From assembly GCA_964563885.1 (NCBI GenBank), contig CAZLYX010000062.1:1-8992 (forward strand): a stretch of 8,992 nucleotides of DNA, given 5' to 3'. Source of the DNA: CAZLYX01 sp964563885. Lineage in GTDB: Bacteria > Pseudomonadota > Gammaproteobacteria > Burkholderiales > Neisseriaceae. The position numbers were made by a program, and so were the translations under genes. Each line of letters begins with the position of its first letter. The stretch's first letter is position 1. The notes beneath the pieces are model-generated. The model saw nothing but the letters and a program-made list of their open reading frames with translations. It did no database searches and was not told the DNA's origin. Positions 1-6,286 of this stretch are shown here, one piece after another.

Positions 1-12
1 TATAAAAGCGGG

Positions 13-345
13 TTAACGCTTGAGAATTAAATAGAGCGGCCAAATAAAGAGGGCGCTTAAAGCTGCAAAAGCGGTGGTAACACCGCCTAAAACCAACCAA
101 TCTAAGATGTAGGTTACATTCGCAAACGATGATTTAGTCCAGCCGGGCATCATGACAAAATAAAACACCCATAACACCATGCCAATCAAGATTGCGGGCT
201 TAATGCCTTGGCGCCACGGTAAACGTTTTGCAAACATTGCAATCACCATCAGCACCAGCCAAATAATAAGTGTGCCCAGCACTAAGCCTAGGTTTGCCAA
301 CGCCAGCTCGTAGAAGGTATTGATAATTAGCCATATTTCATACAT
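13..345 (-). CDS. Small three-helix inner-membrane protein of unknown function, last gene of the sqr cluster
   Basis: A 110-residue, strongly hydrophobic protein that I do not recognise as a named family. Three membrane segments are visible, at about residues 17-39, 50-67 and 78-107. The short loop at 40-49 (KRLPWRQGIK) and the C-terminal KR are basic. By the positive-inside rule this puts the N-terminus outside, the 40-49 loop and C-terminus in the cytoplasm, and a short loop at 68-77 in the periplasm. The start is supported by an AAGGGGA ribosome site (352-358) six bases upstream. Only 18 bases separate it from the stop of the sulfide:quinone oxidoreductase gene, so the two are very likely co-transcribed. 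A role as membrane partner or quinone-side helper of that enzyme is an inference from position only; no cofactor-binding motif is visible. Confidence 0.8.
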   Translation of the reverse strand: MYEIWLIINTFYELALANLGLVLGTLIIWLVLMVIAMFAKRLPWRQGIKPAILIGMVLWVFYFVMMPGWTKSSFANVTYILDWLVLGGVTTAFAALSALFIWPLYLILKR

Positions 346-363
346 AAATAATCCCCTTCGCCT

Positions 364-1704
364 TTATAAACGGCCTTTAGCTACAGCCATATAGCTTGGT
401 TTGAATAATCGGTATTTGAGTAGCCATGCAAAGTAGCTGTCTTGTAATGGTTTTACTAAGGGTAGTGAAGGGGTGAGATTGTTTTTGTAATCAAATTCCA
501 CCAACAAAGCTGCACCTTCGCGCACCAATAGCGGGCATGATGTGTAGCCATCAAAAATTTGAGTAGGCTCTTTATCGGTCATCACGCTAAGCAGGTTTTC
601 AACCACTAGCGGCACGCTTTTCTTCACGGTTGCGGCGGTTTTGCCTTTGGCTGTGCCGTTAATATCGCCTACGCCAAATACGTTTTTATAGCGATTATGC
701 TGCAAAGTGCCAGGATCTACATCTAACCAGCCGCCACCAGCAAATGAACCTTCTTGCCAAGCAAGCGGGCTGTTTTTAATGGAATCTGGTGCACGCATGG
801 GCGGGGCAACGTGTAAGAAATCGTAGTCTTTTTGAATGCGAGTGCCATCTTCTTGCTCAAAAGTTGCTCGCTGAGCATCAATGTCTACGGCGACTAAATT
901 GCTTTTGAAATGAACGGGAATGTTCAGGGTTTCCCAGCGATTAAGCACTTCTTGGTTGATCACTGGCACACTAAATATGGAGGTGATGGCTGAGTGAAAA
1001 TCAATGGTGCTGTTGGCCCTTGTGCCCGCTTGTTGCGCACGATTGGCCAGCATAAAGGTCATTTTTAAAGGCGCGCCTGCACATTTAATGGCGGTGTTGG
1101 GCAAGGACATCAAGGCTGTGCCGCCGGTTTTACAAAATTTCTCCATGGCTTTCCATGTTGCTAAAGCCAAGTCTGGGCTGGGATACACTGAGGCCAAACC
1201 ATTGGTGCCAATGCGGCTTACATCCATGCCTTCGATTTTGTTGAAATCAAGCTGTAAACCAGGGCAGACAATTAAATAATCATAATCCAGCACGCGCCCT
1301 GAATCGGTGACAACTTGATTGGTGTCTGGCTTAAACTCGCGTGCCATTTCTTGAATCCAGTCAACACCAGCGGGAATAAATTCTTGATTGGTGTCGCTAA
1401 CTTTTTCAACAGGCCAAATGCCAGTGGCAATCAGGGTGAAACCAGGCTGATAATGATGCACGGTTTTGGCATCAAGCAAGGTTATTTTTGCACCGTCCAA
1501 TTGCTTGCGGAGGCGGTTAACCATGCCTAAACCTGCCAAACCACTGCCCACTACAACAATGTGAGCTTTGGTTTTAATCGACACAGCTTGTGCCGATGTG
1601 CTGGTTAAACTAATGCCTGCCCCCGCAGCAACAGTAACCGCCGCACTGGCGGTTAAAAATTGTCGCCTATTAAGATTCATTTGTTTTTTATTAGATGTGG
1701 TCAT
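364..1704 (-). CDS. sqr: Tat-targeted type II sulfide:quinone oxidoreductase (FAD-dependent)
   Basis: A 446-residue flavoprotein predicted to oxidise sulfide to sulfane sulfur and pass electrons to membrane quinone. Residues 13-17 (RRQFL), a hydrophobic stretch to about 36 and an AQA site near 38-40 form a twin-arginine signal, so the folded FAD enzyme is probably exported to the periplasmic face. The FAD dinucleotide motif GSGLAG is at 53-58 and the second FAD motif, VFGVGDI, at 342-348. Cys208 in IKCAGAPLK and Cys390 in DGYTSCPL match the two redox cysteines of type II (human SQOR-like) enzymes. The tail after 400 (LVEFDYKNN) also resembles that group, and the third type I cysteine is not evident, although C147 and C191 exist. 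The start is chosen because GGGGG lies five bases upstream; Met9 has no ribosome site. It begins 28 bases after purH and is followed 18 bases later by a small membrane protein. A flavocytochrome c sulfide dehydrogenase subunit is the alternative, but the YTSCPL signature argues against it. Confidence 0.85.
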   Translation of the reverse strand: MTTSNKKQMNLNRRQFLTASAAVTVAAGAGISLTSTSAQAVSIKTKAHIVVVGSGLAGLGMVNRLRKQLDGAKITLLDAKTVHHYQPGFTLIATGIWPVEKVSDTNQEFIPAGVDWIQEMAREFKPDTNQVVTDSGRVLDYDYLIVCPGLQLDFNKIEGMDVSRIGTNGLASVYPSPDLALATWKAMEKFCKTGGTALMSLPNTAIKCAGAPLKMTFMLANRAQQAGTRANSTIDFHSAITSIFSVPVINQEVLNRWETLNIPVHFKSNLVAVDIDAQRATFEQEDGTRIQKDYDFLHVAPPMRAPDSIKNSPLAWQEGSFAGGGWLDVDPGTLQHNRYKNVFGVGDINGTAKGKTAATVKKSVPLVVENLLSVMTDKEPTQIFDGYTSCPLLVREGAALLVEFDYKNNLTPSLPLVKPLQDSYFAWLLKYRLFKPSYMAVAKGRL

Positions 1705-1732
1705 AAATACCCCCGTAAGGTTAATTTAATGC

Positions 1733-3118
1733 TTAATGGCGGAAATGGCGCACTCCAGTTAGTACCATGGCCATGCCGTGCTCGTTTGCAGCATCAAATA
1801 CTTCTTGGTCTCGCATGGAGCCACCTGGATGAATAATCGCTTTAATACCTTGCTCGGCAATCACATCAATGCCATCACGAAATGGGAAAAATGCATCTGA
1901 TGCAGCGCANNNNNNNNNNNNNNNNNNNNNNNNNNNNNNNNNNNNNNNNNNNNNNNNNNNNNNNNNNNNNNNNNNNNNNNNNNNNNNNNNNNNNNNNNNN
2001 NNNNNNNNNGATCCAGCCATAAGCGGTACTTCTAATACGCGCACGTTTTTCTTGGTGGCGATAATCTCTTTGGCTTTGTCGGTGAATTTTGGTGCCATTA
2101 ATACTTCTAAAAATTGGCCAGTAACTGCTTCTACTGTTTCTGCGTCTACTTCACGGTTAAAAGCAATGATGCCACCAAAAGCGCTGGTGGTATCGGTGGC
2201 AAAGGCCAGTTTGTAAGCAGTTAAGGTGTCGCTTGCTAGTGCTACGCCGCAAGGATTGGCATGTTTTACAATCACACAGGCAGGCTCATCAAATGATTTT
2301 ACTGCTTCCCAAGCTGCATCGGCATCGGCAATGTTGTTGTAAGATAATTCTTTGCCTTGTAATTGGGTGTAAGCGCTCAAGCAGCCCGGTGCTGGGTAAA
2401 AGTCGCGGTAAAATGCGGCTTGTTGATGTGGGTTTTCGCCATAGCGTAAATCTTGAACTTTAAGCCAGCTTTGATTGATTTGGCTGGGGAAGGTATTCAC
2501 TTCAGGCTCGCCTGATAGTTTTTCTTGGTTTAGGCTGGTTAAGTAGTTGGAAATCATGCCATCGTATTGGGCAGTGTGGCTAAACGCTTTGCAAGATAGG
2601 TTGAAACGAGTTTGATCGCTAAGGCTACCTGAATGGCTTTGTAGCTCTGTAACAATGGCTTCGAAATCGGCGTTGTCGGTGATGATGGCAACGTGTTTCC
2701 AGTTTTTGGCGGCAGAACGAACCATGGTAGGGCCGCCAATATCTATATTTTCAATGGCATCTTCTAATGTGCAACCAGGCTTAGCGATGGTGGCGGCAAA
2801 TGGATACAAATTCACGCACACCATATCAATATTACCGATTTCGTATTCTGCCATTTTGGCAACGTGTTCGGGCAAATCACGGCGACCTAAAATACCACCG
2901 TGAATCTTGGGGTGCAGCGTTTTAACGCGGCCATCAAGCATTTCGGGAAAGCCGGTGTAATCGGCCACTTCAATAACAGACACGCCAGCGTCTGCAAGCA
3001 TTTTGGCAGTGCCGCCCGTAGAGAGAATCTCTACACCCAAGTCTTTAAGCTTTAAAGCAAAATCGACCACGCCAGTTTTGTCTGACAAGCTGATCAGCGC
3101 ACGTTTCACTACGGCCAT
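1733..3118 (-). CDS. purH: Bifunctional AICAR formyltransferase / IMP cyclohydrolase (interrupted by an assembly gap)
   Basis: PurH catalyses the last two steps of de novo purine synthesis: formylation of AICAR with 10-formyl-THF, then ring closure to IMP, in the cytoplasm. The N-terminal MGS-like cyclohydrolase domain (about 1-150) carries STGGTAK at 33-39 and HPKIHGG at 69-75. The transformylase domain carries RYGENPHQ at 225-232 and the signature KHANPCG at 285-291, with the catalytic Lys-His pair K285/H286. The C-terminal end ASDAFFPFRDG...RHFRH is typical. Coordinates span 1386 bases, but 100 are N, so about 428 codons are visible against a usual length near 525. The missing piece is in the transformylase domain and is probably about 290 bases. 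The frame on both sides is the same, so I see no reason to call a pseudogene. An AAAGGA site (3125-3130) sits six bases before the start. The gene follows fis by 13 bases and contains one DUS (2622-2633). Confidence 0.95.
   Translation of the reverse strand: MAVVKRALISLSDKTGVVDFALKLKDLGVEILSTGGTAKMLADAGVSVIEVADYTGFPEMLDGRVKTLHPKIHGGILGRRDLPEHVAKMAEYEIGNIDMVCVNLYPFAATIAKPGCTLEDAIENIDIGGPTMVRSAAKNWKHVAIITDNADFEAIVTELQSHSGSLSDQTRFNLSCKAFSHTAQYDGMISNYLTSLNQEKLSGEPEVNTFPSQINQSWLKVQDLRYGENPHQQAAFYRDFYPAPGCLSAYTQLQGKELSYNNIADADAAWEAVKSFDEPACVIVKHANPCGVALASDTLTAYKLAFATDTTSAFGGIIAFNREVDAETVEAVTGQFLEVLMAPKFTDKAKEIIATKKNVRVLEVPLMAGXXXXXXXXXXXXXXXXXXXXXXXXXXXXXXXXXXCAASDAFFPFRDGIDVIAEQGIKAIIHPGGSMRDQEVFDAANEHGMAMVLTGVRHFRH
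1910..2009. other. Assembly gap of exactly 100 N inside purH
   Basis: A run of exactly 100 N. The round number and its position in a conserved gene indicate a scaffolding placeholder rather than a measured gap. Comparison with the usual PurH length suggests that the true missing sequence is about 290 bases. It codes for the part of the AICAR transformylase domain between VPLMAG and CAASDAFF. Both flanks read in the same frame across 100 N, so if the gene is intact the real length should leave remainder 1 when divided by 3. Confidence 0.95.
2622..2633 (+). repeat. DNA uptake sequence, exact AGGCTACCTGAA, inside purH
   Basis: Exact 12-mer. It lies antisense to purH, in the less conserved linker near HSGSLSD (residues 161-167), a place where an uptake word could be tolerated without touching catalytic residues. 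Confidence 0.9.
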
Positions 3119-3131
3119 GTTGATTCCTTTA

Positions 3132-3374
3132 CTATTCGATGAGGTTGTGTTGAATAAGTTTTTTACGCAGGGTATTGCGATTTAAGCCCAGCATTGATGC
3201 GGCGCGAGTTTGATTGCGTTCGCATTGTTCCATCACACAGCGCAACATGGTTTGTTCAACTTGATGCAGTACCATATCGTACACTCCGCACGGTATTTCG
3301 CCGTCTAGATCTTTGAAGTATTGCTGTAAATTGTGCTCAATACATTGGGCGATATTTTGTTTATTAGTTGGCAT
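3132..3374 (-). CDS. fis: DNA-binding protein Fis, short form
   Basis: Fis is a homodimeric nucleoid protein that bends DNA and modulates transcription, including of growth-related promoters. This copy has 80 residues. The core helix around VYDMVLHQVEQTML (31-44) and the C-terminal helix-turn-helix (about 54-78, NQTRAASMLGLNRNTLRKKL) match E. coli Fis closely. The E. coli protein has 98 residues. The 18 or so missing here are N-terminal and correspond to the mobile beta-hairpin arm that contacts invertases such as Hin and Gin, so this protein probably cannot serve site-specific inversion in that way. It lies 64 bases after dusB, the same arrangement as the E. coli dusB-fis operon, and 13 bases before purH. 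The upstream gap has a TATACT-like box but no convincing -35, so an internal promoter is possible but unproven. Confidence 0.93.
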   Translation of the reverse strand: MPTNKQNIAQCIEHNLQQYFKDLDGEIPCGVYDMVLHQVEQTMLRCVMEQCERNQTRAASMLGLNRNTLRKKLIQHNLIE

Positions 3375-3438
3375 AATCTTTGTTCTACCATTTTAGTATA
3401 GTTTAAATTAGGGCGTTTCCCCGCCGCTATTTTGGTGC

Positions 3439-4440
3439 CTATTGTCGATAGGCGCATACCCAAGAATCAGTATGCTGAGGCAGTGTCGCCAAGTAAGCAG
3501 CTACAGCATCGTATTGTGCTGCTGCGCTGTTTAGCTGGTTGATGCTTCGCCGAGTGGCTTCGCCATTGGGCAGTGCATCGATATACCAGCCAATATGTTT
3601 GCGCGCAATGCGCATGCCGGCGATGTCGCCGTAAAAATGGTGCATGGCTTGAATGTGCTGTAATACCACTTCGCTACATTCTGCCACGCTCAAGGCTTCA
3701 GGTAGCCTACCGTGCTGGAGATAATATTGTACATCTCTAAATAGCCACGGCTGGCCTTGGGCTGCTCGCCCTATCATTAAGCCATCAGCGTCCGTTTGTT
3801 GTAGCACTTCAGCGGCTTTTTGTGGGCTGGTTAAATCGCCGTTTACCCAAAGCGGAATGCTTAAGCTGTGTTTTACTTCGGCTATTAAATCGTATTCGGC
3901 AGCACCTTTGTACATTTGGGTGCGGGTGCGCCCGTGAACCGCTAAAGCTGCAATGCCTGCGTTTTCTGCTATGCGGGCAATGGTGTGAATGTTTTTATGC
4001 TCATCACACCAGCCTAAACGTGTTTTAAGGGTAACGGGCACATCTACTGCGTTTACTACAGCTTGTAAGATCGCTGCTACTAAAGGCTCGTTTTGTAATA
4101 AAGCACTGCCCGCCAATACATTACACACTTTTTTGGCTGGACAACCCATATTAATGTCGATTATTTGTGCGCCTAAAGCAACATTATGGCGTGCCGCTGC
4201 CGCCATTTGTGAGGGGTCGCTACCGGCTATTTGTACGACAATCACGCCTGTTTCCCCAGCGTGGTCGGCACGGCTTTGTGTTTTCTTAGTGTGTTGTAAA
4301 CTCGGGTCGCTGGTGATCATTTCGCTCACCGCCCAGCCTGCACCAAATGCCCGCGCTAATTGCCGAAAAGGCTTGTCGGTAATGCCCGCCATCGGTGCTA
4401 GAGCAACGGGCGTATGTAGGGCATAGGAGCCGATTTTCAT
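3439..4440 (-). CDS. dusB: tRNA-dihydrouridine synthase B
   Basis: A cytoplasmic FMN-dependent enzyme that reduces uridine to dihydrouridine in the D-loop of tRNA, using NADPH. The 333-residue protein shows the family in order: APMAGITDKPFR at 15-26 (FMN site at the TIM-barrel start), INMGCPAKKVC at 96-106 with the catalytic Cys100, LKTRLGW at 138-144, HGRTR at 169-173, NGD at 200-202 and MIGRAAQG at 222-229 (phosphate binding). Length is normal. Assignment to DusB rather than DusA or DusC rests on the motif wording and on fis lying immediately downstream. The start (MKIGSY) aligns with the known DusB N-terminus, but no clear Shine-Dalgarno precedes it. A DUS is embedded in frame at 3697-3708 near GRLPEALSV. 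Transcription likely starts from the promoter at 4470-4498 and continues through fis and purH. Confidence 0.94.
   Translation of the reverse strand: MKIGSYALHTPVALAPMAGITDKPFRQLARAFGAGWAVSEMITSDPSLQHTKKTQSRADHAGETGVIVVQIAGSDPSQMAAAARHNVALGAQIIDINMGCPAKKVCNVLAGSALLQNEPLVAAILQAVVNAVDVPVTLKTRLGWCDEHKNIHTIARIAENAGIAALAVHGRTRTQMYKGAAEYDLIAEVKHSLSIPLWVNGDLTSPQKAAEVLQQTDADGLMIGRAAQGQPWLFRDVQYYLQHGRLPEALSVAECSEVVLQHIQAMHHFYGDIAGMRIARKHIGWYIDALPNGEATRRSINQLNSAAAQYDAVAAYLATLPQHTDSWVCAYRQ
3697..3708 (-). repeat. DNA uptake sequence, exact, inside dusB
   Basis: TTCAGGTAGCCT on the plus strand, so the DUS reads on the coding strand of dusB. It encodes the RLPEA part of a variable C-terminal linker (residues 246-250 region), away from the active site. 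Confidence 0.9.
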
Positions 4441-4469
4441 GGTGATTAAAGCGCTGGTGTAAAGATTTG

Positions 4470-4498
4470 ATTGTACAATTTTTAAGCAATTTTTCCAA
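4470..4498 (-). promoter_or_regulatory. Probable sigma-70 promoter for dusB-fis-purH-sqr
   Basis: On the minus strand, TTGGAA (-35, at 4493-4498) and TACAAT (-10, at 4470-4475) are separated by exactly 17 bases. Matches to the consensus are 4 of 6 and 5 of 6. The predicted start is near 4463, giving a leader of about 23 bases before dusB with no obvious Shine-Dalgarno. It lies between the selO-side DUS hairpin and the dusB start, which is where an operon promoter would be expected. Confidence 0.6.
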
Positions 4499-4532
4499 TG
4501 GCTTTTTGAATTGTTGTCTGTGTTAAGTCAAA

Positions 4533-4544
4533 AGGCTACCTGAA
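4533..4544 (+). repeat. DNA uptake sequence, left arm of an inverted pair
   Basis: Exact AGGCTACCTGAA in the selO-dusB intergenic region. It forms the left arm of the hairpin at 4531-4587. Confidence 0.92.
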
Positions 4545-4573
4545 ATTATGTTTAACATGGTTAAAATATTATT

Positions 4574-4585
4574 TTCAGGTAGCCT
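4574..4585 (-). repeat. DNA uptake sequence, right arm of an inverted pair
   Basis: Exact TTCAGGTAGCCT on the plus strand, 29 bases after the plus-strand copy. It is the right arm of the terminator-like hairpin. Confidence 0.92.
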
Positions 4586-4622
4586 TTGAATGCTGATGAT
4601 TATTGAGCTATTGATAGAGGTA

Positions 4623-6089
4623 TCAGCTTGAACAGCTTACACAAATTTTCTCTGCCCATGTTGGAGGTGTTTTGGCAAAGTCGCTATATTCGAGCTGCTC
4701 AGTGTAAGGATTTTGCAGGCAGTGCTGTAAGCGATTAATTTCTTGGAAATCGCCGTTATTTGCCAATTCAATCGCTTGCTCTAATAAATAATTGCGCAAT
4801 ATGTAAAGCGGATTAATCTGATTCATGCGCTCTGCGCGTGCTGCTTGATGGTTGTTTTCTGCTTGCAAACGGTTGCGGTATGTATTTATCCAAACTAAAA
4901 AATCATCTGTTGGCCCATTAAATAATGCCAATAGTTTTTCAGGTAGCTTTGTTTCTGGATGATTTTCTACTTCACTTAAATAACGAAAAAACAGCGTGAA
5001 ATCGACTTTACGCCCTTGCAAAGCGTTGAATAAATTGTCTATCAAGTTTTTGTCATCTTTATGTTCGGTTTGCAAGCCGAGCTTTGCGCGCATTTTTGCT
5101 AAATAGGCTACCTGAAAATAATCTGGATAAGCATCTAATACGCTTACTAATTCTGCTTCTGATGCCAATGGTAAAAAACATGAAGCTAACCGAGTCATAT
5201 TCCAATGGGTAACATAAGGTTGTTCGTTATAAGCATAGCGGCCGCCATTATCAGAATGGTTGCACACATGATGGCGATCATAAGCGTCTAAAAAACCAAA
5301 CGGGCCATAATCTATGGTGAGCCCTAAAAGTGACATGTTGTCGGTGTTTAATACGCCATGACAAAAACCAACGCTTTGCCAGCCAGCCACCAGCTCTGCT
5401 GTGCGCTGTGTTATAGCATCAATCAACGCTAGATAGGGCTGCTCGGCAGCACGACATTCGGGAAAATAATGCTCAATCACAAAGTCTGCCAATGGTTGGA
5501 TGTTTTCATGCAAGCCGCGGTGATACATAAATTCAAAATGACCAAAACGCAGAAAGCTCGGCGCAATTCGCGTAACCACTGCTGCTGTTTCTGGCTGTTC
5601 GCGAAATACAGCATCGTTGCTGCCCGTTAAAGCCAGTGCGCGCGTGGTGGCAATGCCCAAGCCGTGCATGGCTTCTGAACACAAATATTCGCGGATGCTC
5701 GAGCGCAATACTGCGCGCCCATCAGCAAAACGTGAAAACGGTGTTTGGCCAGCACCTTTGAGCTGCCATTCCCAGCGATGCCCTTTGGCATCGAGCGAAT
5801 CACCAAGCAACAAAGCGCGTCCATCGCCTAATTGTGAAACATATTGGCCAAACTGATGACCACTGTAAACGCTTGCTATCGGAGCTGGGTGATATTTTTT
5901 GGCGCTGCCCGTTAAGTAAAGCAGATTATCTGGCTCATTAAATATCTCTACGGATAAGTTTAATTCTGCTGCTAAGGCATGGTTTTGCGCCACCCAATAG
6001 GGTTCGCCTAAAGTTGTGGGTGCAACGCGGCTGAAAAATCGTGCCGGCAAGCGGGTAAATTCGGATTCTATCAAAGGAAGTGTGTGCAT
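4623..6089 (-). CDS. selO: Protein adenylyltransferase SelO (YdiU/UPF0061 family)
   Basis: SelO is a pseudokinase-fold enzyme that transfers AMP from ATP to Ser, Thr or Tyr of proteins, linked to redox stress responses. The 488-residue protein is of normal family length. It shows SVYSGHQFGQ at 73-82, LGDGRALLLGD at 87-97, the nucleotide-binding Lys111 in QLKGAGQTPFSR, and SSIREYLCSEAM at 130-141. HGVLNTDN at 244-251 supplies catalytic D250 and N251, and TIDYGPFGFLD at 258-268 supplies metal-binding D260. These are the residues that define SelO activity. The C-terminus ends CVSCSS; its second cysteine (C486) occupies the place of selenocysteine in animal SelO. An AAAAGG site (6097-6102) precedes the start by seven bases. 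The gene has its own promoter at 6126-6154 and a terminator-like hairpin downstream, so it looks monocistronic. One exact DUS (5105-5116) and one near-match (4938-4949) lie inside it. Confidence 0.95.
   Translation of the reverse strand: MHTLPLIESEFTRLPARFFSRVAPTTLGEPYWVAQNHALAAELNLSVEIFNEPDNLLYLTGSAKKYHPAPIASVYSGHQFGQYVSQLGDGRALLLGDSLDAKGHRWEWQLKGAGQTPFSRFADGRAVLRSSIREYLCSEAMHGLGIATTRALALTGSNDAVFREQPETAAVVTRIAPSFLRFGHFEFMYHRGLHENIQPLADFVIEHYFPECRAAEQPYLALIDAITQRTAELVAGWQSVGFCHGVLNTDNMSLLGLTIDYGPFGFLDAYDRHHVCNHSDNGGRYAYNEQPYVTHWNMTRLASCFLPLASEAELVSVLDAYPDYFQVAYLAKMRAKLGLQTEHKDDKNLIDNLFNALQGRKVDFTLFFRYLSEVENHPETKLPEKLLALFNGPTDDFLVWINTYRNRLQAENNHQAARAERMNQINPLYILRNYLLEQAIELANNGDFQEINRLQHCLQNPYTEQLEYSDFAKTPPTWAEKICVSCSS
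4938..4949 (-). repeat. Degenerate DUS (one mismatch) inside selO
   Basis: TTCAGGTAGCTT on the plus strand differs from the exact word by one base (CCT to CTT). It may be a decayed or partly functional uptake word, or a chance match within the LPEKLLALF segment. Confidence 0.5.
5105..5116 (+). repeat. DNA uptake sequence, exact, inside selO
   Basis: Exact AGGCTACCTGAA. On the coding strand it reads TTTCAGGTAGCC and encodes Phe-Gln-Val-Ala in DYFQVAYLAK, outside the recognised catalytic motifs. Confidence 0.9.
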
Positions 6090-6096
6090 GATTCAA

Positions 6097-6102
6097 CCTT
6101 TT
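6097..6102 (-). promoter_or_regulatory. Ribosome binding site of selO
   Basis: AAAAGG on the minus strand, seven bases before the ATG at 6087-6089. It supports MHTLPLIESEF as the true start. Confidence 0.65.
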
Positions 6103-6125
6103 AACGGTGATTTATTATGCTTTTG

Positions 6126-6154
6126 AATATACGGCAAAGTGTTGGCAATCACAA
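6126..6154 (-). promoter_or_regulatory. Probable sigma-70 promoter of selO
   Basis: On the minus strand, TTGTGA (6149-6154) and TATATT (6126-6131) are separated by 17 bases, matching consensus at 4 of 6 and 5 of 6 positions. The predicted start is near 6119, about 30 bases before the selO ATG. A DUS begins only four bases upstream of the -35 box. Confidence 0.55.
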
Positions 6155-6157
6155 ATA

Positions 6158-6169
6158 AGGCTACCTGAA
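6158..6169 (+). repeat. DNA uptake sequence, left member of a wide inverted pair
   Basis: Exact AGGCTACCTGAA in the ligE-selO intergenic region, just upstream of the selO promoter. Together with the copy at 6255-6266 it can form a 15-bp stem (6158-6172 with 6252-6266). The loop is 79 bases, much wider than a normal terminator loop. Confidence 0.9.
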
Positions 6170-6254
6170 AGCTTTGTGTGAAAGCTTTAAATTAGATGAA
6201 CAGCTTTCGATATAAACCGCCTTATGGCTGATTAAAGATATATAAAAAATTGCT

Positions 6255-6266
6255 TTCAGGTAGCCT
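6255..6266 (-). repeat. DNA uptake sequence just downstream of the ligase gene
   Basis: Exact TTCAGGTAGCCT on the plus strand, 20 bases past the ligE stop. Reading leftward from ligE, the DUS and GC are followed by AATTTTTTATA, a T-rich tract. This might help termination even though the partner copy is about 85 bases away. Confidence 0.9.
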
Positions 6267-6286
6267 GTAAGATGCTTGAGTAAAGT

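Larger units (their letters stand above)
4531..4587 (-). terminator. Inverted DUS pair forming the likely selO terminator
   Basis: Two inverted DUS copies give a perfect 15-bp stem (4531-4545 with 4573-4587). The 27-base loop itself contains a small hairpin, TTTAAC-ATG-GTTAAA (4551-4565). The structure begins 35 bases past the selO stop. Reading leftward, the stem ends in TTTT before GACTTAAC, a short U-tract, so termination may be only moderately efficient. Paired DUS acting as transcription terminators are well known in Neisseria. It also insulates selO from the dusB promoter just beyond. Confidence 0.72.

Noticed and set aside
364..1704. Flavocytochrome c sulfide dehydrogenase flavoprotein subunit
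   Set aside because: The Tat signal fits, but KCAGAP and DGYTSCPL are SQR signatures and no cytochrome partner gene is adjacent.
1733..3118. purH as a truncated pseudogene
   Set aside because: The shortfall coincides with a 100-N gap, both ends are well conserved and the frame is kept, so an assembly artefact is the simpler explanation.
3989..4426. 145-residue plus-strand reading frame inside dusB
   Set aside because: It is a shadow of the well-conserved dusB coding sequence, with no family resemblance or start signals.
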